From contig NC_090295.1 in NCBI RefSeq assembly GCF_037392515.1, positions 23,104,501-23,168,500 on the forward strand: DNA of 64,000 nucleotides, in the 5' to 3' direction. The DNA is from Haliotis asinina. Lineage: Eukaryota; Mollusca; Gastropoda; Lepetellida; Haliotidae. The notes under the pieces were generated by a model. The model had not been told where the DNA came from, did not search any database, and was given only the letters and a program-made list of their open reading frames with translations. A program made the position numbers and the translations under genes. The stretch's first letter is position 1. Every line of letters starts with the position of its first letter. Below are positions 57,480-64,000 of this stretch, one piece after another.

Positions 57480-59430
57480 TGGATAGGCGTGCAAGCTAAG
57501 AAGCTTATATTAACGCCGCTCCAGTACATTGAAGTGTTCCAATAGGTGGACATATAGTTTAAGTAGTTCGACGACAAAGATCAATAGTAGGACCAAATAA
57601 CACACAACTGTTGGTAGGTGTTGGTTATGCCTAGTATCCAAGTCAGTTGCTGCAGAGGATCGTGTTACATCTAGCTTCTCTTACATTCCATATATATATG
57701 CATAGATCATAATCACTCAAAACGGTTACTTTTTTAAATGAAGTGGTGTAATGAGTTGAGAATATCATTATTTATTGCGTTATTCAATGCACATTGCCGT
57801 ATAAAGTTGTTTTAAGATCATATCCTTGAGTATAAAAATACATAGTTGACCTTAGATTCGTATAGTTCTGACAACTAAAGAGATAGTGGAGAACGTCTTC
57901 ATGACCGCATGAACGCTTGGATGTTTCCGATGTGTGCCACATATATCTGTCCGCGTTTAGATCACTACAGCCGACCTTGAGGCGACAGTGGATGATTTGA
58001 TAATCCAGAATTCAAATCAAAGTAGTTATGAGCTTCTGTTGGGTTTATCATTGTTCTAAATTGACTGAGGGAAACAGCATTAACAAATCCATCAGGCAAT
58101 GGATTCCACGACATAAGCGCACCTGGTGAAATGATTGTGAATAACTTTGTGTTCGACAGTTAATAGTTTGAATAGAAGTACTATTCCTATGATTATAGTT
58201 GCTTTTTTCAAATTCTCTTCCTGGTACAATGTTGTTCAAATAATCTGGAGTCAGACAATAATACATTTTATAAAACGTTATGAGCTTAGAACGGTGTCGT
58301 CTTTCTTTCAGTGTACTATAATTGGTTTCCCTGTATAGTTTATCATGACTTGTGCCACGAACCGCGTCGCATATGGACCGTAAAGCGTCTAAACGCAAGT
58401 TCTCCTGTAAGTTTGCCTGTTCAATCGTACAATTATCCTAGACATGACAGCAGTAGTCAAAAAGTGGTAAGATAAAGGAAGTATATAAGGTGTATAGAGT
58501 TTTCCGAGATAAACGGTATTTCAAACTTCTCAGACAATTGATCATTGGACTAATTTTCTTTATCATGTCGCTTATATGAACTTTCCAAGAACAATCGCTT
58601 TGAAGTGTAATACCTAGATGTTTATGGTTGTCATCTTTTTTAGTACCTTCGCCATTCATTAATAAGTGGGGCCTGACATAATTTTGCGTTTTTAGAGTGA
58701 ATGTTATACCCTCAGTCTTCCTAGAAATAAAACTAACTTGCCACTTTGTAGCCCAGTCTGAAATATTTGCCAAATCTCTGTTTAAAGTTTCGGCTGCTGT
58801 GTCTTGGTCATCTATTATCGTATATACCGATGTATCATCTGCAAAGACGCAATGTTGTTATGTATATCGTCAACAATACATAGATGATAAACAGAAGAGG
58901 ACCTACAACGGAACCTTGGGGAACACCAGCATCCACTGTTTTAATATCTGAACTGTAACTATTTATTGCCACTCTCTGCATTCTGCTATCTAGATAACTT
59001 TCGAACCATTTTAAGAGAGTACCCCTTATACCGTAGGCATGAAGTTTATGAATAATGCTCCGCTGCCAAACTCTGTCAAAGGCTTTGCTTATGTCACAAA
59101 ATACGGCTGTAGTTTCCTTTCCATGGTCTACTGCACCAGCGATAAAGTTATAAAGATACGTTAACTGATTTACTGTAGAATCGCCATGCATAAATCCAGA
59201 TTGTAAGCTCTGAAGAAGTTGAAGACATATTTAAAACGCATTTTTCAAACACATTAGCGGCACAGCTAGTTAGCGCAACAGGCCTATAATTTGAACACAC
59301 ATGTTCGTCACCTTTCTTATGAAGCTGTATTACCGAGGATAATTTCCAAGATGAAGGGAAAGTTTTATGTTGCATGTTATGTAGGTCCTGAGAGTGATCT
59401 GCTTGCTGGTTGTCTATATTTATGGCAGGA
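57480..59430 (-). mobile_element. LINE 2: Jockey/CR1-like, inserted in LINE 1, 5'-truncated
   Basis: Minus-strand frames read FPSSWKLSSVIQLHKKGDEHVCSNYRPVALTS; then GDSTVNQLTYLYN, KETTAVFCDISKAFDRVWQR, GIRGTLLKWFESYLDSRMQRV and AGVPQGSVVGPLLFIIY; then DWATKWQVSF, KTEGITF and HKHLGITLQSDCSWKVHI; and a C-terminal region with HEDVLHYLFSCQNY near 57,900. The order is that of Jockey/CR1-group reverse transcriptases. The F.DD box region is disrupted and there are several frame changes. Both boundaries (about 57.48 and 59.43 kb) are estimated from where LINE 1 motifs stop and resume; I could not place a target-site duplication. Confidence 0.7.
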
Positions 59431-60017
59431 TTTAACAAAGCAGAATAATCATTTTTCCATCTGTCTATCACAAGTTTATAGTCAGTTATAATTTTATCTC
59501 CTTCTGTGGCTATTTCATCAGGTATCATGGTTTTCCCTTCATTTTCGATCCCGAGTTTCCCAACATCTTTCCAAAACATACTTCATTTGGTTAAGGAATC
59601 TGTGATTTTAATTGTTAAGTGTGGTGAGTTCTTTTATATTTGCGATGTAGCTTGTCCAATTCTTTTCTTGCTGCACTATTAGTTCTCCTGTTCTAGCTTT
59701 TGACCCTTTATACTTAGTCCATTTCTTCTCTTTATCACACACATTGTCCCACTTTATTTGGAGCTCTTCACACCAGTATGGTTTCGCTCTTGATTTCCTT
59801 GCCTTCTTCTTGTACCCATTAATATGAATTACTGAGTGTTCAAGTTTCATGTCCATTTCTTCTTTAATGGTTGACAACAGTTCATCATACAGTTCATTCA
59901 AGCCTGTCTGAAACTTGTCTGTTCAATTTGTGAGATCTGGTTCTTTAATAGATTTATACTCTCATTGTTGAGGAGGAAATCAAAGGGAATATCTTCAGCA
60001 TTATGCTTCATAATATA

Positions 60018-61534
60018 CTGAACATCATTGAAAACGCACCACCCCTAAAATTGTGGATTTCTAAGAGCAGAAGTGAGCAATCTATGTAAATTTTACATAT
60101 TTGTGTAGACCAATGTTTGATAAAGAAAAGAAGCAAAAAACAATCAAGCAAAACAGTGAAGATTTAATGCAGCTGACAATGAAATAAAGATGGGGTCAAA
60201 ATGGAAAGTCAGTAGCGTGTATGACCCCCGTTAGCAGCAACACAAGCTGTGCAACGTCTCCTCATTGAACGGATAAGTCTCTGAATAAAGTCCTGAGGCA
60301 CTAGTACTGCATTCCACTCTTGCTGCAAGGCATTGTCGAGTTCCCCAAGGTTGTTGATCTGCGGACGACGTGCGAGGCGTTGGCCGATGTAATCCCACAA
60401 GTGTTCGATGGGTGACAAATCTGGTGACAATGCAGGCCAATGAAGTAGAGGAATGTTGTTGTTAGCCAGATACTGTATCGAAACACGTGCAGTGTGGGCT
60501 CGTGCATTGTCATGTTGAAATGTGTGCAGATCTTGATGCTGGTGAAAGAAGGGAACGACGTTGTTCTGAAGAATGTTGTCACGGTAGTAAACGGCATTCA
60601 CTCTGCCACGACAAACAATCAGAGCGGTTCTGTGGTGATAACTTATCCCTCCCCACACCATAATGCTTCCTCCACCCCACCGATCGGTTTGCACAACACA
60701 ATCCTGATGATAACGTTCACCCCGTCGACGCCATACCCGTAGACGCCCGTCAGCATTTCGCAAGTGAAAACGCGACTCGTCGGAGAACACCACACCATGC
60801 CAACGTCGTAACAACCACACACGATGCTGTTCAGCCCATTGTCGGCGTTCACGGCGATGCCTGTCAGTCAGGATGGGTCCAACGTAAGGGCGTCGACAAC
60901 GTAACCCTGCCGCACGGAGACGGCGTCGGACGGTGGAAGCGCTGATCAAACCACGTCGACCCTGGACAGCGTTGGCGGTTCTGGCAGCGGGCAAGGTTCG
61001 ATCCCGAATATGGCGCCGTACAATGTCTCGATCTTGACGAGGGGTGGTAACACGTGCCTGACCTGGGCGTTGCCGGTCCCTGCTGGTTCCTGTTTGTTGG
61101 TATCTGTTAGCAAGCCTCAGAATGGTCGAATGATGACACCCAAATCGTCGTGCAATGTTTCTGCTTGAAGCGCCGACCTGCAACATACCCAAGGCCTGTT
61201 CTCGTTCCTCTGGTGACAATCTTGGCATGGCGAAAAAACTTTACTTACGAAAGTACTGCGAAAATGAGAACGGTTTTGTGCCGAAAGTCATTTATACCCC
61301 TGAACAGCATGCTTTCTGCATGCAATTTGTGCCCTTCGTGTGTGATGTGCATGGATTTTGTTGTTTTCATGTGATGTGTTCGATGATGTGTTCGAACGAT
61401 CCGTTTTTACTGTAGAGCGTTATTCACGATCTAGTGTGTTATTATCAAAATTCCCACCATTAAGTTTCCATTTCCAAAAGATTCTATTGCCTTATTTCAA
61501 AATTTACAGGTGGTGCGTTTTCAATGATGTTCAG
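60018..61534 (-). mobile_element. Complete Tc1-like transposon, 1,517 bp
   Basis: Terminal inverted repeats of at least 26 bp (CTGAACATCATTGAAAACGC then ACCACC) are identical at both ends and flanked by TA on each side (60,016-60,017 and 61,535-61,536), the target of Tc1/mariner elements. It carries one intact transposase on the minus strand. It sits between the endonuclease end and the linker of LINE 1. Identical ends and an open frame make it the youngest insertion in the nest. Confidence 0.92.
60209..61228 (-). CDS. Tc1-like DD34E transposase (intact)
   Basis: 339 aa, the usual size for Tc1 transposases, which cut the element out at its inverted repeats and insert it at TA. The ATG at 61,228 (MPRLSPEERE) is the only sensible start. 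Residues 1-60 form the first helix-turn-helix (ARRFGCHHSTILRLANRY), followed by the hook-like RPGQARVTTP (54-63) and a second helix-turn-helix around 95-110 (ISASTVRRRLRAAGL). The catalytic triad is complete: D150 (VVFSDESRF), D240 (FQHDNARAH) and E275 (SPIEHLWD), with 34 residues between the last two. It ends GGHTRY. There are no stops or missing motifs, so the protein could be functional; whether it is expressed cannot be told from sequence. Confidence 0.93.
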   Translation of the reverse strand: MPRLSPEEREQALGMLQVGASSRNIARRFGCHHSTILRLANRYQQTGTSRDRQRPGQARVTTPRQDRDIVRRHIRDRTLPAARTANAVQGRRGLISASTVRRRLRAAGLRCRRPYVGPILTDRHRRERRQWAEQHRVWLLRRWHGVVFSDESRFHLRNADGRLRVWRRRGERYHQDCVVQTDRWGGGSIMVWGGISYHHRTALIVCRGRVNAVYYRDNILQNNVVPFFHQHQDLHTFQHDNARAHTARVSIQYLANNNIPLLHWPALSPDLSPIEHLWDYIGQRLARRPQINNLGELDNALQQEWNAVLVPQDFIQRLIRSMRRRCTACVAANGGHTRY

Positions 61535-61689
61535 TATATATTTTATAGGTTTTCTGGTGTTTTCTGTATCATTACTTGTGTATATTGAAAAATCTTCTAT
61601 TTCCCAAGTTAAAACTGAGTGGCCTATTAACGTTGGTGGTGGGTTTCGACCAGCCTTGTTGATTAGCTCACTGATTCTATGTACTGCAA

Positions 61690-61800
61690 AGTTCTGCATA
61701 TGTTGACAATGCTCCATGAATTCCATACACATTCGTCAGCTTATATCACAGGAGATTTATTTCACAGATGATCGGAGATTATGTTTTCTAGCCAGCTGTT
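61690..61800. repeat. Patch of LINE 1 reverse-transcriptase sequence inside its endonuclease region
   Basis: CATGAATTCCATACACATTCGTCAGCTTAT and GATTATGTTTTCTAGCCAGCTG occur here and at 56,897-56,942 and 57,093-57,116, where they encode RT residues (LLWYKLTNVYGIHG). Here the two pieces are brought together with the sequence between them deleted, and they interrupt the endonuclease. Confidence 0.6.
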
Positions 61801-62030
61801 AAAACATAGTCCACTACAGATTTTTCTTGTGTAGTCAAATATGTGTAGTCTTGAGTACCAACACGACCGTTTAACATGCATAAACTGGAGGTTGTCATAA
61901 AATCTATAAGCGATTCACCATTAGTGTTCATTAAATGGTCAATAACCTCTCTTAGTTCCAAGCTGTCTACTCCTTCAATGATATCTTGTACATCTCCACA
62001 TAAAGAGTAGATGATAGTATCACTCTACAT

Positions 62031-62434
62031 TATTTAATTGTTTAAAACTGGTACAATGTTGAAACAAGTTCAGTAGAATATATTCTTCTAAGTGTTTTAT
62101 CAATTAAAGTCGACAACCTTTTTCACGTTAATTTCAAATCCTTTACGGAACAAAATCGAAATTTTGAACGATTTCTATACATTAAAGAGAATTACATTTT
62201 GATTAACTTTAAATCTTTCATTGATTAAGACAATATTTGTGATTTAACCGAAAGAAATTTGACCGACCAGTCTTTCGAACGAAAAAGTAACAAAAGGTTA
62301 CGACAAGTGCAGTGTTACAAATGAATGACAATGAACTGGACATGATCGCAATGACATTGTCGTTTAAGGAATTAGAAAGAGGTGTTGATGGATGAAATCT
62401 TAACTCTTACTGAATGAATGGCATTATATATTTA
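62031..62434. other. Unrecognised, AT-rich spacer
   Basis: No gene. It may include the decayed 5' part of LINE 1. Confidence 0.35.
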
Positions 62435-63703
62435 CGAGGGGATGTCAATAAGTTTTGAGCCTTGCATAGAAAAACACAAAATATTGGTATGAACCACATT
62501 TATTTTTCAACATAGTCCCCTTGTGAGTCAAGACACTTGTTCCATCTTTTCTGCCAGGCGCTGATGCCATCTCTGTACAAGGCGCCATTTTGGTCCTCAA
62601 ACCAAGCCTCAATAGCAGCAATAAGCTCATTATCATCCTGAAATTTACGACCACGCAAGAGTTTCTTGAGATTTGGGAACAGATGGTAATCACTTGGTGC
62701 CAGGTCTGGAGAGTAGGGGGGGATGATTCCTGGACAGCAGCGGCTGCAACGCGAGATGTGTGTACAGGAGCATTGTCTTGATGTAGAAGAATACCACGTC
62801 TGATCTTTCCCCGGTGCTTCTCCTTGATTGACTGTCGCACTTGCCTCAACAAGTTAGCGTAATATTCCCCATTCATTGTTCTTCCTTTTGGTAAGTAATC
62901 TATGTGGATGACGCCTTTGCTATCCCAGAAGACTGTCGCCATTACCTTCTCCACTGATCTGGAGGCTTTGAACCTTTTGGTCCTGGGAGAAGTGACATGT
63001 TTCCATTCCATGGATTCTTGTTTGCTCTCAGGATCATAGTGGTGGATCCAGGTTTCATCACAGGTTACTAGCCTAAAGTGAAAATCTTCTGGATTCTTGT
63101 TGTATCTGGTTAGCATGGAGTTGCTTATGGTGACCCTTGTTTGCTTCATTTCATCTGTAAGCATTCTTGGCACCCATCTTGCGCACACCTTAGACATGGC
63201 GAGATGTTCTTGAAGAATTGTCTCGATGGATCCGTGTGAAATGCCTGTGGTCTCCTCTAACTCATGGAGTGTGATTCGACGATTTTCCAGCACAAGTCTA
63301 TGCACTCTGTCAATGTTTTCCTGACTAGTGCTTGTTGTTGGGCGACCTGGACAGGGGTCATCTTCAAGACTCTCTCTACCATGCTTAAAATCATTGACCC
63401 ATCGTTTGATGGTAGCAGATAAAGGGGAAGACCTCCTGATAAACTGCTAAAAGCCTTTCTTCAATGTTCTTTGCCGAGTTTCCTTCTAGAACTAAAAGCT
63501 TAATTACTGCTCTATACTCAATTTTATCCATTTTCACTGGGGGTCTCTTTCTGTCAATGTGAGCTGTTCAATAACATCTGAGACTAGGATATCAAAACTT
63601 ATATATCACATCAGCTACACCCCAAGGTTCAATGTCGTACCATAGGCTGTGACACCTGGGTATGAAAAATGCTCAAGGCTCAAAACTTATTAACATTCCC
63701 TCG
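62435..63703 (-). mobile_element. Mariner transposon, 1,269 bp, nearly complete
   Basis: Inverted ends of about 30 bp (CGAGGGGATGTCAATAAG and GTTTTGAGCCTTG on the left; the right end differs at two positions) are flanked by TA at 62,433-62,434 and 63,704-63,705. Length and layout are typical of mariner. The transposase on the minus strand is frameshifted (next entry). Confidence 0.9.
62505..63533 (-). pseudogene. Mariner transposase, two frameshifts
   Basis: Starts at ATG 63,533 with MDKIEYRAVIKLLVLEGNSAKNIEERLLAVYQE, then the frame shifts near 63,440 and continues SPLSATIKRWVNDFKHGRESLEDDPCPGRP. From 63,305 one frame holds RRITLHELEETTGISHGSIETIL, WVPRMLTDEMKQTRV, VTCDETWIHHYDPESK (first Asp) and ILLHQDNAPVHTS (second Asp). 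A second shift near 62,720, at a run of seven Gs on the plus strand, puts the third motif PPYSPDLAPSDYHLFPNLKK (third Asp) in another frame, ending KRWNKCLDSQGDYVEK. All motifs of a DD34D mariner transposase are present, but in three frames; it is inactive unless the homopolymer shift is a sequencing error. Confidence 0.88.
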
Positions 63704-63705
63704 TA

Positions 63706-64000
63706 GAAGCTGTGAAATAGAATATAGGCAATAACGACTTCAAGCAACGGCACATCTTTATCGAAATAAAGAAGATGTTACCCATAGTTTGTCTATACTC
63801 CAATCAGACGCCAAGCGAACTCTCATCGAGGACACACACGCTACAGATCATTCATTTGTTCATGTCTGACAACACTTCATTGCCATTCTGTTAGTGCGTT
63901 ATGAATGGGGTGTATGCTTTACAAACTGTGTGAAACTGCATTTTATTGCCCTTAAGATAAATTATCGAATTCTGATTGGTCAATAGCCAAAGCATACGAA
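63706..64000. other. Right-hand edge, unrecognised
   Basis: Contains the short hairpin CATCTTTATCGAAATAAAGAAGATG at about 63,749-63,774. No gene. Confidence 0.4.

Larger units (their letters stand above)
55973..62030 (-). mobile_element. LINE 1: minus-strand LINE split by two insertions
   Basis: Reading right to left: the end of an endonuclease domain (62,030-61,540: LIDF...LCMLNGRVG...DYTYL...KSVVDYVL, later ELINKAGRNPPPTLIGHSVLTWE, where GHS stands for the usual DHS). Then the Tc1 insertion, a linker (60,017-59,430: KYIMKHNAEDIPFDFLLNN, KARKSRAKPYWCEELQIKW, FWKDVGKLGI), and the second LINE. Next is reverse transcriptase (57,577-56,579: AMKKGP..GIDN, GIISPIPKSGDGDP...NYRGITLL, RAFDSVNRNLLWYKL, SGVKQGCCMSPTLF, LLYAGDIVV), and a C-terminus with CTLC...EDEIHFLLECKFY (56,299-55,973). 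The catalytic YADD is YAGD. Many stops and frame changes: a dead copy. The NYRGITLL / GVKQGC pattern separates it from the second LINE. Confidence 0.75.

Noticed and set aside
60494-60852. Open frames on the plus strand and in other frames inside the Tc1 element
   Set aside because: They are shadows of the GC-rich transposase gene.

Overview
The window looks like the nuclear genome of a marine gastropod, most probably an abalone (Haliotis). The main reason is two abundant SINE families. Both end in a tail of the type GGAATATTGCT...GCGGCGTAAAACTAAACTCACTCACTC, which I recall from abalone genomes; this is memory, not a search. Other eukaryotic signs are spliced genes with AG|GTGAGT-type donors, degenerate LINEs, Tc1/mariner transposons and many minisatellites. 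I see no viral, LTR-retroelement or Polinton-like sequence.

Layout. Bases 1 to about 20,360 are one uninterrupted satellite of 21-bp units (with 18-bp variants). It enters from the left edge, has higher-order structure including a nearly perfect 1,092-bp tandem duplication, and ends in a degenerate palindromic zone. The long open frames in it follow from a unit length that is a multiple of three, so I do not call them genes.

Bases 20.4-54.8 kb hold a cluster of glycosyltransferase family 92 (GT92, DUF23) genes and relics among SINEs, MITEs and minisatellites. Two genes look intact, both on the minus strand with two coding exons: gene A (23,510-25,319, 454 aa) and gene C (38,738-40,676, 467 aa). 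Gene B (27,451-29,719) is broken in exon 1. Three isolated first exons remain: a pseudo-exon just upstream of A (25,695-26,100), a shrunken relic at 50.2 kb, and an open but orphaned copy in inverted orientation at 54.27 kb. The intact proteins are predicted type II Golgi membrane enzymes. Sequence sharing is patchy: A and B share almost the same exon 2, B and C share a first-exon type, and the first half of C's exon 2 matches A and B while the second half does not. This points to repeated duplication and gene conversion.

Bases 55-64 kb are a transposon nest. A minus-strand LINE (endonuclease, linker, reverse transcriptase, C-terminus) is split by a second, Jockey/CR1-like LINE and by a complete 1,517-bp Tc1-like transposon with an intact 339-aa DD34E transposase. 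A near-complete 1,269-bp mariner with a frameshifted transposase follows. Older Tc1 relics lie at 41.0 and 47.6 kb, and LINE tails at 33.2 and 52.7 kb.

The only host genes I can support are the GT92 family. The rest is repeats or unrecognised sequence, noted stretch by stretch.
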